Positions 53,585 to 61,978 of a stretch of 64,000 nt of DNA are shown here, one piece after another. Under the pieces are notes generated by a model that was not told the origin of the DNA, searched no databases, and worked only from the letters and a program-made list of their open reading frames with translations. Source of the stretch: Maribacter antarcticus DSM 21422 (GTDB lineage: Bacteria; Bacteroidota; Bacteroidia; Flavobacteriales; Flavobacteriaceae). The DNA lies in the NCBI RefSeq assembly GCF_000621125.1, contig NZ_KK211214.1, positions 186,001 through 250,000 of the forward strand. Direction: 5' to 3'. Positions within the stretch are counted from its first letter, which is position 1, and each line of letters opens with the position of its first letter. Made by a program: the position numbers and the translations under genes.

Positions 53585-54166
53585 ATGGATTTAACACAAG
53601 GAACGGTTAAGGAAAAGAAGGATAGGGCGCAACAGATGATGCTGTGGTTTGGTATTGTTAGTCTTTTAATGGGTTTTGCCGGTTGGACGAGTGCTTATAT
53701 TGTAAGTAGTGCACGCGAGGATTGGGCTAGTGATATAAACCTTCCGAACGCCTTCTATATTAGTACGGCACTTATTATTATTAGTAGTTTCACGTATATT
53801 TTGGCCAATATAGCTGTTAAAAAAGATGATCATAAACAGGGAACTATTTGGTTGCTCGTAACCCTGGGTTTAGGCCTATCTTTTATCACGTTTCAGTTCG
53901 CTGGTTTTTCTGACATGGTAGCTCAAGGGTATTATTTTACCGGACCCACGAGCAGTATAAAAATGTCCTATATGTTTTTGATTGCTATGGTGCATATTCT
54001 GCATGTAGTAGCAGGTATCATTTCCTTGTTGATTGTGGTTTACAAACAGAGGAAAGGTAGATACTCGTCACAGGAGTACTTGGGGATAACTCTTGGGGCT
54101 ACCTTTTGGCACTTTTTAGACCTTTTGTGGGTTTACTTAGTATTATTTATGACCTTTATGAGATAA
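53585..54166 (+). CDS. Heme-copper oxidase subunit III, short form
   Basis: A 193-residue subunit III of the oxidase with five helices. The pattern MMLWFGIVSLLMGFAGW, the helix 3 region FITFQFAGFSDMVAQG and AMVHILHVVAGIISLLIVVY followed by FWHFLDLLWVYLVLF are typical of the COX3 family. It is one nt after cyoE and 98 nt before the longer second subunit III, so the cluster carries two subunit III paralogs, a common flavobacterial arrangement. Role: supports proton uptake and stability of subunit I. Confidence 0.92.
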   Translation: MDLTQGTVKEKKDRAQQMMLWFGIVSLLMGFAGWTSAYIVSSAREDWASDINLPNAFYISTALIIISSFTYILANIAVKKDDHKQGTIWLLVTLGLGLSFITFQFAGFSDMVAQGYYFTGPTSSIKMSYMFLIAMVHILHVVAGIISLLIVVYKQRKGRYSSQEYLGITLGATFWHFLDLLWVYLVLFMTFMR

Positions 54167-54203
54167 TATTTTGATACAAAAATAGTTTTGAATACAATTC
54201 AGC

Positions 54204-54233
54204 TTTTAAATAGTTGAAAAAAATGTAAATTTG
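54204..54233 (+). promoter_or_regulatory. Internal promoter before the long subunit III gene
   Basis: TAAATTTG at 54226-54233 is a full -7 match, with a T-rich -33 region around 54204. It would give the second subunit III its own transcript. Confidence 0.5.
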
Positions 54234-54264
54234 CTAAGGGGTCAATAAAACAATAAATCAGTCT

Positions 54265-55242
54265 ATGGATACTACGATTACAACGGGAGAAGAAGAAAAC
54301 GTTTGGGGTGGTGGCAATAGGCCTTTGGGGGCAAGCTACGGGAAATTAATGATGTGGTTTTTCCTAGTATCCGATGCTCTTACCTTTTCTGGGTTTTTAG
54401 CAGCATACGGCTTCTCAAGGTTTAAGTTTATGGAGACTTGGCCAATCGCTGATGAGGTATTTACTCACTTTCCTGGTTTTCATGGTGTAGATGCACCTAT
54501 GTATTATGTTGCATTCATGACATTTGTTCTAATTATGTCATCTGTGACTATGGTATTAGCTGTAGATGCAGGTCATAAAATGAAAAAAAATGCCGTTACC
54601 TGGTATATGTTCGCTACCATTATTGGAGGTGCTATGTTCGTGGGATCTCAAGCATGGGAATGGGCGACTTTTATTCAAGGTGATTTTGGTGCTCTGGAGA
54701 CAAAGGGCGGGAGGATTTTACAATTCGTAGATTCTGATACTGGAAAACGAGCTGCAATTGCCGATTTTTCTTCAGTGATTCCTGATGATAGAGTGGAACA
54801 TGAGAAAAAGAACGGGATTTGGTATTATAATGAAAAAGCGCTTCCCTCATATTCTATAAATGAAGTGACCCAAGGGTTTCAGGAAAATTTAAATATTGTG
54901 ATTAGAACAGAAGTTCTAAATGAAGAAGGTGAAAAAACCATATTGACTCGAGAAGAGTCATTACAGAAAATTAAAAGCGCTGTTATGGTGGTCGAAGGGG
55001 CTAATCTTGTGAGGAATGAGTACGGAAGTAGGTTGTTTGCAGATTTCTTTTTCTTTATAACTGGTTTTCATGGGTTTCACGTATTTTCTGGGGTAATGAT
55101 AAACCTTATTATATTTTTTAACGTAGTGATAGGAACCTATGAGAAAAGAGGGCATTACGAAATGGTAGAGAAGGTAGGGTTGTACTGGCACTTTGTGGAT
55201 TTGGTATGGGTATTTGTATTTACTTTTTTCTATTTGGTATAG
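54265..55242 (+). CDS. Heme-copper oxidase subunit III, long form with a soluble insertion
   Basis: A 325-residue subunit III. Helices at about 27-50, 79-100 and 112-130 are followed by SQAWEWATFIQGDFGA and then a hydrophilic insertion at about 141-250 (ILQFVDSDTGKRAAIADFSS, VEHEKKNGIWYYNEKALPSY, LTREESLQKIK) before the conserved FFFFITGFHGFHVFSGVMIN and the final helices (YWHFVDLVWVFVF). Normal subunit III proteins pass directly between these helices, so the insertion adds about 110 residues. It lies between transmembrane helices and is absent from the short paralog next to it. Its role is unknown. Confidence 0.93.
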   Translation: MDTTITTGEEENVWGGGNRPLGASYGKLMMWFFLVSDALTFSGFLAAYGFSRFKFMETWPIADEVFTHFPGFHGVDAPMYYVAFMTFVLIMSSVTMVLAVDAGHKMKKNAVTWYMFATIIGGAMFVGSQAWEWATFIQGDFGALETKGGRILQFVDSDTGKRAAIADFSSVIPDDRVEHEKKNGIWYYNEKALPSYSINEVTQGFQENLNIVIRTEVLNEEGEKTILTREESLQKIKSAVMVVEGANLVRNEYGSRLFADFFFFITGFHGFHVFSGVMINLIIFFNVVIGTYEKRGHYEMVEKVGLYWHFVDLVWVFVFTFFYLV

Positions 55243-55321
55243 GTTATAATAGACTAGCATTATAAATAGTATTGGCTAATAGTAATTATTTTAACAACGG
55301 AGTTTAAACAGAGCAGTTGAA

Positions 55322-55705
55322 ATGGCAGAGGGACATAAATTAGAGATTTTTAGAGGGTTAGTCAAGTTTAAATCCAATACACAAAAGATATGGGGCGTCT
55401 TGGCTTTCTTGACCCTGATAACCGTAGTAGAGGTTGCTTTCGGTATTATCAAACCAGCAATACTAACGGGAACATATATATTGGGAATGAAACTCCTAAA
55501 TTGGATTTTTATCATACTTACGTTGGTGAAAGCGTATTATATAGCTTGGGATTTCATGCATTTAAGAGATGAGAAAAGTGCGCTGCGAAGAGCCATTGTA
55601 TGGACGCCTATATTTCTGGTGATGTATTTGGTCTTTATACTTCTAGTAGAAGCAGATTATATACACAACATCTATAAAGACGGATTCGTAACTTGGAATT
55701 TCTAA
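55322..55705 (+). CDS. Cytochrome c oxidase subunit IV family protein
   Basis: A 127-residue membrane protein of the oxidase subunit IV / CtaF-like family. Three helices are visible (about 25-45, 50-72, 93-113). The segment IFIILTLVKAYYIAWDFMHL followed by RDEKSALRRAIVW is characteristic of bacterial subunit IV. It follows the long subunit III by 79 nt and ends the structural part of the cluster, followed by a terminator. Confidence 0.9.
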   Translation: MAEGHKLEIFRGLVKFKSNTQKIWGVLAFLTLITVVEVAFGIIKPAILTGTYILGMKLLNWIFIILTLVKAYYIAWDFMHLRDEKSALRRAIVWTPIFLVMYLVFILLVEADYIHNIYKDGFVTWNF

Positions 55706-55722
55706 GATATAATTAACAGAAT

Positions 55723-55757
55723 AAAAAGACGGTTTAATCACCGTCTTTTTTATTTTT
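55723..55757 (+). terminator. Terminator after oxidase subunit IV
   Basis: AAAAAGACGGT (55723-55733) pairs with ACCGTCTTTTT (55740-55750) and is followed by a T-rich tract. Confidence 0.85.
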
Positions 55758-55917
55758 GTATAACTAGGTTTGTGGTAGATTTATGGGAATGACAGAAAAG
55801 CGTTGAGAAGGGCCTAATGAATTCAAAAGCGTTTGCTAAATAAGGTTTGGGATGCCAAACACTAATAATTTTAGTCCATGCCGATTCGATATGGATCATA
55901 TTAAAATACGTCAGTAG

Positions 55918-56550
55918 ATGAAAAAGACTTTTGTACTTGTTGTGTTATTCATACTCCCCATAGTGGCCTACCTTTTTTTTGCTTCTGGGGTAAATAACTT
56001 TGGGAAACTATCGGTAGTAACAGAAGGGATTTCGGAACTTAGTTTTACAGATAGCAACATCAAGTTTGATCAGAAAATTACGATACTAGGGTTTTTGGGA
56101 TATAACGTGGAAACAAAGAAAGGGAACGCGTTCAATCTAAATCAGAAAATATACAAGCGCTTTCACGAGTTTAGCGATTTTCAATTCGTTATGGTGGTCC
56201 CATTTGGTACTGAAGATGAGGTAGCCGACTTAAAAGAAGAGCTTTCCAATCTTGCGGACGTTTCTAAATGGAAGTTTGCTTATGCGGAAGACGAAGCTAT
56301 CAAAAGCCTGTTCGCAGACCTTAAAACAGACATACAGTTAGCTGATGACCTAAGTACGCCATATGTATTTATTGTCGATAAGGATAGAAGTCTAAGAGGT
56401 CGCACAGATGACGAGAATAAGGGAACTAAATTTGGTTTTAACACCAACTCCGTGGCAGATTTAAACAACAAAATGGAGGATGATGTAAAAATTATCCTTG
56501 CAGAGTACAGGCTCGCCCTGAAAAAGAATAACGCAAACCGTTCAAAATAG
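55918..56550 (+). CDS. Cysteine-free SCO-like thioredoxin-fold protein
   Basis: A 210-residue membrane-anchored protein with one N-terminal helix (about 4-23) and a soluble domain. The layout ITILGFLGYNVETKKGNAFN, FVMVVPFGTEDEVADLKEEL and TPYVFIVDKDRSLRGRTDDE follows the SCO/thioredoxin fold, but the CxxxC copper site and all cysteines are missing. It directly precedes the genuine SCO gene, overlapping it by one base. A partner role for SCO in copper delivery is inference from context only. It may instead be a structural assembly factor. The 160-nt gap before it holds no recognised promoter. Confidence 0.7.
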   Translation: MKKTFVLVVLFILPIVAYLFFASGVNNFGKLSVVTEGISELSFTDSNIKFDQKITILGFLGYNVETKKGNAFNLNQKIYKRFHEFSDFQFVMVVPFGTEDEVADLKEELSNLADVSKWKFAYAEDEAIKSLFADLKTDIQLADDLSTPYVFIVDKDRSLRGRTDDENKGTKFGFNTNSVADLNNKMEDDVKIILAEYRLALKKNNANRSK

Positions 56551-57275
56551 TGAATAAGAAATATACATACGTCTGGGTTTCCTTAATTGTGCTCATTTTT
56601 GGTATTATAGTGGTTCCAAGAATAGTAGATAGACTTCAATCAGGCACTGTGGTCGATATGGATAGGATGAATATAGTACCACAGGAAAAAGGGTTGAGTT
56701 ATGTTTTGTTGAATAAGGTCAAACGCAAGGTGCCTTCTTTTCAATTCATAAACCAAGATAGTTTGCTCATTTCAGATAAGGATTATATCGGTAAAGTGTA
56801 TGTGGTTGAATTCTTTTTTACTTCATGTCCTAGTATTTGTCCCATTATGACGGAAAACATAGTAACCCTTCAGAATTATTTTAAAGATCAGCCAGACTTT
56901 GGTGTGGCCTCGTTTAGCATTACGCCAGATTATGATACGCCCAAGGTGTTAAAGCAGTATGCAAAAAAATATGGTATTACCGATATAGATTGGCATTTGT
57001 TGACCGGCAACAAAGAGGCTGTTTATGATTTAGCAAATAGTGGTTTTAATATCTTCGCTGCCGAGATGCCAGATTCTCCTGGCGGGTTTGAACATTCTGG
57101 TTTGTTTGCATTAGTCGATAGACAAGGATATATACGCTGCAGGTTAGATAAATTTGGTAACCCGATAGTGTATTACCGAGGAGCAATTACTAGAGAGATG
57201 GGAAAGAACGATTATGGCGAGGAAGAACAGATAAGTGTTTTACAGGAAGATATTCAGAAATTATTACAAGAATAA
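56550..57275 (+). CDS. SCO1/SenC family copper chaperone
   Basis: A 241-residue inner-membrane anchored thioredoxin-fold protein for CuA site assembly. The copper ligands are C93 and C97 in TSCPSICPIM and H182 in EHSGLFALVD, all at family positions. One N-terminal helix (about 7-25) anchors it. The start is a GTG at 56550, overlapping the stop of the preceding gene by one base. It ends one codon before the DUF420 gene, so the three are translated together. Its likely client is the CuA subunit encoded at 29.3 kb. Confidence 0.93.
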   Translation: MNKKYTYVWVSLIVLIFGIIVVPRIVDRLQSGTVVDMDRMNIVPQEKGLSYVLLNKVKRKVPSFQFINQDSLLISDKDYIGKVYVVEFFFTSCPSICPIMTENIVTLQNYFKDQPDFGVASFSITPDYDTPKVLKQYAKKYGITDIDWHLLTGNKEAVYDLANSGFNIFAAEMPDSPGGFEHSGLFALVDRQGYIRCRLDKFGNPIVYYRGAITREMGKNDYGEEEQISVLQEDIQKLLQE

Positions 57276-57276
57276 T

Positions 57277-57810
57277 ATGGAGGTAAGCAGTGTAAAAGAG
57301 AAACGATTTAATAGATTGATTACCGCAGTATCTATTGTGATACCTGTTGTAGTAGCTTTTCTTTTTGGAGTGAAGATACCCAATGTAGAACCCCTTTCCT
57401 TTTTACCACCTATTTATGCTAGTACAAACGGGTTAACCGCATTTTTATTGATTGTTGCGGTAATAGCCATAAAAAAGGGAAACCGGAGGCTACATCAAAA
57501 CGTAATGACCTTAAACATTGCCTTAGGGCTATTGTTTTTGATTATGTACATCGCGTATCACATGACTACGGATTCTACCTCCTACGGTGGGGTGGGGATT
57601 GTGCGTTATGTGTATTATTTTATATTAATTACGCATATAGTGTTATCCATTGCTATTGTTCCATTAGTTTTAAGAACCTATGCTAAGGCATATTTGAAAG
57701 ATTATAAAGGACATAGGGCATTGGCGAAATATACATTCCCGATATGGCTTTATGTAGCCGTTACTGGGGTCATTGTTTATTTAATGATTTCACCTTATTA
57801 TATCCATTAA
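57277..57810 (+). CDS. DUF420 membrane protein (CtaM/YozB-like oxidase assembly factor)
   Basis: A 177-residue membrane protein starting at ATG 57277 (MEVSSVKEKRF), one base after the SCO stop codon. Five helices are predicted, with the HQNVMTLNIALGLLFLIMYI segment and the conserved YHMTTD-type loop followed by YFILITHIVLSIAIVPLVL. The DUF420/YozB (CtaM) family is needed for heme-copper oxidase maturation in Bacillus and Staphylococcus; the same role here is inference supported by its place in the oxidase cluster. It is followed after 2 nt by the CxxC mini-protein. Confidence 0.9.
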   Translation: MEVSSVKEKRFNRLITAVSIVIPVVVAFLFGVKIPNVEPLSFLPPIYASTNGLTAFLLIVAVIAIKKGNRRLHQNVMTLNIALGLLFLIMYIAYHMTTDSTSYGGVGIVRYVYYFILITHIVLSIAIVPLVLRTYAKAYLKDYKGHRALAKYTFPIWLYVAVTGVIVYLMISPYYIH

Positions 57811-57812
57811 AT

Positions 57813-58028
57813 ATGCGAATAACCTTTGTTTTAATAGCATTTGTTTTAGTTTTTTTACGTCCTGAAACCATGGAGGCGCAATGTGCTATGTGTAGGGCTG
57901 TTTTAGAAAGTGAAGGGTCTGGGAGAACGGCAGAAGGCATCAATAATGGTATTGTTTACTTGATGGCAATCCCCTACGTTTTAGTGGCGGGCCTCTTTTA
58001 TTTTATCTATCGTAAAATGAGGTCTTAA
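57813..58028 (+). CDS. 71-residue CxxC membrane mini-protein of the oxidase cluster
   Basis: A small protein from ATG 57813 (MRITFVLIAFVLVFLRPETM). An N-terminal signal-like helix ends near MEAQ, then CAMCRAVLESEGSGRTAEGI brings a CxxC motif in a short loop, and a second helix (about 47-66) ends with a basic tail YRKMRS. The layout suggests a periplasmic loop with two cysteines that could bind a metal or form a disulfide. It lies 2 nt after the DUF420 gene, so it belongs to the SCO/oxidase assembly unit. I know no named family. Its role in metal delivery is inference. Confidence 0.75.
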   Translation: MRITFVLIAFVLVFLRPETMEAQCAMCRAVLESEGSGRTAEGINNGIVYLMAIPYVLVAGLFYFIYRKMRS

Positions 58029-58144
58029 CATAATTTTATAGATTTAACATTTTTTTTTATTTGATTGTGTAACATTGTGACGGATATATAGTCTTATCCA
58101 TGTGCGATACGAGTATTGCGCTCATCAATCAAAAACCAATCAGC

Positions 58145-59392
58145 ATGTTCGATTTAGAACGATGGCAAGAAATTTTCGACACTATTCGAAAAAATAAATT
58201 GCGAACTTTCCTTACCGGTCTTTCCGTAGCATCGGGTATATTCATCTTAGTAATTTTACTGGGTTTTGGCCAAGGCATGCAAAATGGCGTGGCAAAGGAG
58301 TTTGAACAGGATGCTTCAACAAGCGTGTGGGTATGGCCGGGAGTAACAACCAAGCAATATAAGGGTCTTAATCCAGGAAGGCGTATTCAACTGCGTAATG
58401 AAAACTACGATTTTGCAGCTAGACTCCTAGAAGATGAAATAGAAAACAAATCGCCACGATATTTTGTTCGTAACGCTTCCGTTAATTACGGGAAGGAATC
58501 ATTGGCATATGGAGTTCAAGGAGTATCTCATCAATTTCAGTTTATAGAGAACGCATATATGTCTCATGGGCGTTTTCTTAATCATAGCGATGAAGTACAT
58601 ACCGCAAAGGTTGCGGTTATAGGCAATAAGATAAAACGGGATGTCTTTAAAGATACGCTAAGTCCGGTTGGTCAATTTTTAAAGATTTCAGGAATACTGT
58701 TTAAGATTGTAGGGGTGTATGGCGATATTGGTGGGGAACGGGAAGAAGAACGTATATTCATACCCATTACAACCGCACAAAAAGTCTTTAACGGTGCGGA
58801 TTACATCAACAATATGAGTTTTACATTGCCGCCAGCCGAAAACTTTGACGCCGCCGTGGAACAATCCATAAAGTTTCGCAACAAAATTGAATCTTATTTA
58901 AAGCAGGTTCATAAGGTAGCCCCGGATGACACTAGCGCCATACAGGTCTTTAATCCAATGGAACAGGCAAAGCGTTTTTATAATTTGGGCTTGGGTATAA
59001 ATTTGTTTTTTTGGTTCGTAGGTATCTGCACGATTATAGCTGGTGTGGTTGGGGTAAGTAATATCATGTTAATTGTCGTAAAGGAAAGAACCCGTGAAAT
59101 TGGGATACGAAAAGCCTTGGGTGCCAAACCATGGTCCGTTATAGGCATGATTTTGCACGAGTCAGTTTTTATTACTGCAATAGCTGGTTTTACCGGGTTA
59201 ATTTTTAGCATGAGCCTACTTGAAATAATTGGACCGCATATAGAAATCGATTACATAGTAAACCCTTCTGTGAATTTTAATGTGGCTTTGGCAACCGTAT
59301 TTGTATTGATTTTTGCCGGTGCCGTCGCAGGTTTTTTCCCTGCTTGGCGAGCTGCCCGTATTCATGTCATAGATGCCTTAAAAGATGAGTAA
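58145..59392 (+). CDS. MacB-like ABC transporter permease 1
   Basis: A 415-residue permease of the MacB/FtsX type without a fused ATPase. Start ATG 58145 (MFDLERWQEIFDTIRKNKLR); in-frame codons upstream from 58100 are unlikely because the paralogs begin here. One N-terminal helix (about 20-44) is followed by a MacB periplasmic domain (about 50-280) and the FtsX core with three helices (about 295-415, GVSNIMLIVVKERTREIGIR and KALGAKPWSVIGMILHE). It is first of a run of four similar permeases. The transported substrate is unknown; MacAB-like systems export peptides, siderophores or act mechanically. Confidence 0.88.
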   Translation: MFDLERWQEIFDTIRKNKLRTFLTGLSVASGIFILVILLGFGQGMQNGVAKEFEQDASTSVWVWPGVTTKQYKGLNPGRRIQLRNENYDFAARLLEDEIENKSPRYFVRNASVNYGKESLAYGVQGVSHQFQFIENAYMSHGRFLNHSDEVHTAKVAVIGNKIKRDVFKDTLSPVGQFLKISGILFKIVGVYGDIGGEREEERIFIPITTAQKVFNGADYINNMSFTLPPAENFDAAVEQSIKFRNKIESYLKQVHKVAPDDTSAIQVFNPMEQAKRFYNLGLGINLFFWFVGICTIIAGVVGVSNIMLIVVKERTREIGIRKALGAKPWSVIGMILHESVFITAIAGFTGLIFSMSLLEIIGPHIEIDYIVNPSVNFNVALATVFVLIFAGAVAGFFPAWRAARIHVIDALKDE

Positions 59393-59460
59393 GTATTTGG
59401 TGCTCCTAACTAGTACAGTGCTGTTTAGTGTTTCCCGAAAAAGAAGTTTAAAAGCAAAGA

Positions 59461-60720
59461 ATGTTCAATAAAGATCGTTGGCAAGAAATTATAGAGGTAT
59501 TGTCTACAAATGTGTTCAGAACCTTGGCAACCGCTTTTGGTGTAGGTTGGGGTATCTTTATCCTTATTATCCTGCTAGCTGCTGGTAAGGGTTTGGAGAA
59601 TGGTATACGAGCAGATTTTGGAGATATCGCTACTAATACCATGTTCATGTGGTCGAGGAATACGACTAAACCTTATAAAGGATTGCCTAAGGGAAGGAAT
59701 TATCGTTTTAAACTAGAAGACGTAATGGCTATCAATGAACGTGTCCCCGGTCTTCGATTTATTTCCCCAAGAAACCAGTTGGGAGGTTTTGGAGGAGCAA
59801 ATAATGTCATAAGAGGTCTAAATGCAGGAGCTTTCAACGTCTATGGGGATTATCCGGAGATTATTAAGCAAGAACCCATGACCATCACCTCAGGGAGGTT
59901 TGTGAACCAGAACGATATAAATAACAATAGGAAAGTAGCCGTAATAGGCGACGGAGTTAAGAACGAACTCTATGATAAGGGAGAGGATATCTTAGGGTCT
60001 TACATCAAGATTCAAGGGGTTAATTTTATGGTGGTCGGAAGCTATAAAAAGAAAAATAACAATGGGGATGGAGAAGAAGGACAAAAGGAAATATTTGTTC
60101 CTTTTACAGCATTTTCACAAGCTTTTAATATGGGTAATGATGTGGGTTGGATGGCCATTACGGCAAACGATGGCTACTCTATTTCAAGCATGAAAGAAAA
60201 TATTGTCAACGTGGTGAAGGAGAATAGGACTATTCATCCAGCTGATGAACGCGCAGTTGGCTATTTTGATTTGTACGAACAATTTAACAGGGTAGAATCC
60301 CTTTTTGGTGCTTTGCGCTGGGTGGCCTATTTTGTTGGGGTTCTGGTGTTGTTATCCGGTATTATCGGTGTAAGCAATATCATGTTGATTGTTATAAAAG
60401 AACGTACTAAGGAAATAGGTATTAGAAGAGCCTTGGGCGAAGACCCATGGTCTATAAAGAAACAGATATTAATGGAATCTATTTTTTTGACGATTATGTC
60501 AGGAATGGCGGGTATTATATTTGGCGCAGCGGTTATTTATGGCATCAATGCGATTTTGGATGCTGTTGGGCCGGTGGATATGTTCGTGAACCCAAGTGTG
60601 AGCTTAAGCGTAGTGGTAGGAGCCTTGGGTATTTTGATTATATCCGGCTTATTAGCAGGTTTCATACCTGCACAGAGTGCCATTAAAGTAAGACCAATAG
60701 AAGCGTTAAGGACAGAGTAA
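59461..60720 (+). CDS. MacB-like ABC transporter permease 2
   Basis: A 419-residue paralog of the preceding permease, starting MFNKDRWQEIIEVLSTNVFR. It has one N-terminal helix (about 22-45), a periplasmic domain (about 50-270) and an FtsX core (about 280-419) with GVSNIMLIVIKERTKEIGIR and RALGEDPWSIKKQILM. No ATPase domain is present. It lies 68 nt after permease 1 and 35 nt before the adaptor gene. Confidence 0.88.
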   Translation: MFNKDRWQEIIEVLSTNVFRTLATAFGVGWGIFILIILLAAGKGLENGIRADFGDIATNTMFMWSRNTTKPYKGLPKGRNYRFKLEDVMAINERVPGLRFISPRNQLGGFGGANNVIRGLNAGAFNVYGDYPEIIKQEPMTITSGRFVNQNDINNNRKVAVIGDGVKNELYDKGEDILGSYIKIQGVNFMVVGSYKKKNNNGDGEEGQKEIFVPFTAFSQAFNMGNDVGWMAITANDGYSISSMKENIVNVVKENRTIHPADERAVGYFDLYEQFNRVESLFGALRWVAYFVGVLVLLSGIIGVSNIMLIVIKERTKEIGIRRALGEDPWSIKKQILMESIFLTIMSGMAGIIFGAAVIYGINAILDAVGPVDMFVNPSVSLSVVVGALGILIISGLLAGFIPAQSAIKVRPIEALRTE

Positions 60721-60755
60721 CAACATCAATCATAAAAGAAAAGCAACCTAACAAA

Positions 60756-61871
60756 ATGAAGAAATCGGTAACCATTATCATCCTATTAGTAATTGTATTG
60801 GCCTTTGGTGGGTCTATGTACTATTTGTATCAAAAAAATGCTGAAAACCCAGTAGTATATGAAACTGATGTGCCATCTAAACAAACGATTATAAAGAAGA
60901 CCATGGCCACGGGTAGTATCCTGCCCTTAGAAGAGGTGCTTATAAAACCTAATATTTCTGGTGTCATCGAAGAAATATACGTGGAAGGAGGTGATTTTGT
61001 GAAGTCGGGCGATTTACTCTGCAAGATAAAAGTAGTTCCTAATCTGAATGCCTTGAACGATGCAAGGAACACTATTGACGGGGCTAAAATTGGTGTGGAC
61101 GATCAAGTGCGTAACTTAAAGCGGCAAAAAGTACTCTTTGAAAAAGGGGTAATTTCCCAAGTAGATTTGGAACGCGCACAAGTATCTCATGATCAGGCCA
61201 AACAATCCTATACAGCCGCAAGAAAAAGATATGATATTGTAAAAACTGGTACCACCGCTGGTTTTGGGAAGGAAGCAAATACCCTGATTAGGGCAACGGT
61301 GAGCGGGATGGTGTTGGATGTGCCAGTCGAGGTTGGTAACCAGGTGATTGAAGCTAATAATTTTAATGAGGGCACTACGATAGCTGCCATTGCGGATGTA
61401 GAGCGTATGATTTTTGAAGGCAAAATTGACGAATCCGAAGTAGGTAAGATAAAGGAAGATTTACCCTTACAAATAACGGTAGGAGCTTTGGAAAATATTA
61501 TTTTTAATGCGGTGCTGGATTATATTGCACCAAAGGGCAAAGAAGAGAATGGGGCCATACAGTTTGAAATTAAAGGGACCTTGCAAAAACAGGATTCGAT
61601 ATTTATCCGTGCAGGACTAAGTGCTAATGCCTCTATCATATTGGCTAAGGCTGATAGTGTTTTAGCAGTAAAGGAAGCCTTGGTCCAGTTTGATGTTAAA
61701 ACAAAAAAACCCTTTGTGGAAATTGAGACGGGAGAACAGGAATTTGAACGTAGAGATATTGAAATCGGAATTAGTGACGGCATTCATGTAGAAATAAAAT
61801 CAGGCATTGTTGAAGGGGATAAAATAAAGGTCTGGAATGAAGTGAAACCAGATGAATTTGCTCAGAATTAA
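60756..61871 (+). CDS. Periplasmic adaptor subunit (MacA/HlyD-type) of the ABC exporter
   Basis: A 371-residue membrane fusion protein that connects the inner-membrane exporter to an outer-membrane channel. N-terminal helix (about 5-24) followed by the lipoyl half-motif VLIKPNISGVIEEIYVEGGD, a helical hairpin (about 95-155), the second lipoyl half (ATVSGMVLDVPVEVGNQVIE), a beta-barrel and a membrane-proximal domain (RRDIEIGISDGIHVEIKSGI). Length is typical of MacA. It sits between permeases 2 and 3 with the ATPase next. No TolC-like outer-membrane gene is seen in the window. Confidence 0.92.
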   Translation: MKKSVTIIILLVIVLAFGGSMYYLYQKNAENPVVYETDVPSKQTIIKKTMATGSILPLEEVLIKPNISGVIEEIYVEGGDFVKSGDLLCKIKVVPNLNALNDARNTIDGAKIGVDDQVRNLKRQKVLFEKGVISQVDLERAQVSHDQAKQSYTAARKRYDIVKTGTTAGFGKEANTLIRATVSGMVLDVPVEVGNQVIEANNFNEGTTIAAIADVERMIFEGKIDESEVGKIKEDLPLQITVGALENIIFNAVLDYIAPKGKEENGAIQFEIKGTLQKQDSIFIRAGLSANASIILAKADSVLAVKEALVQFDVKTKKPFVEIETGEQEFERRDIEIGISDGIHVEIKSGIVEGDKIKVWNEVKPDEFAQN

Positions 61872-61903
61872 AAAAAAATTAAAAAAAATTGAAGCTATTT
61901 TTG
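61870..61903 (+). promoter_or_regulatory. Possible internal promoter with phased A-tracts before the ABC ATPase
   Basis: TATTTTTG at 61896-61903 matches TAnnTTTG. Upstream lie two A-runs of 9 and 8 bases with an 11-base period (61870-61888), which would bend the DNA or act as an UP-like element. No clear TTG is present. The ATPase gene starts 76 nt downstream. Confidence 0.45.
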
Positions 61904-61978
61904 TAACATTCTTAATGGTTTGATGTCCTATTGATAGATGTCTTTTTTAAAAGCTTCCAAACAACAAAGAGAATTAAT

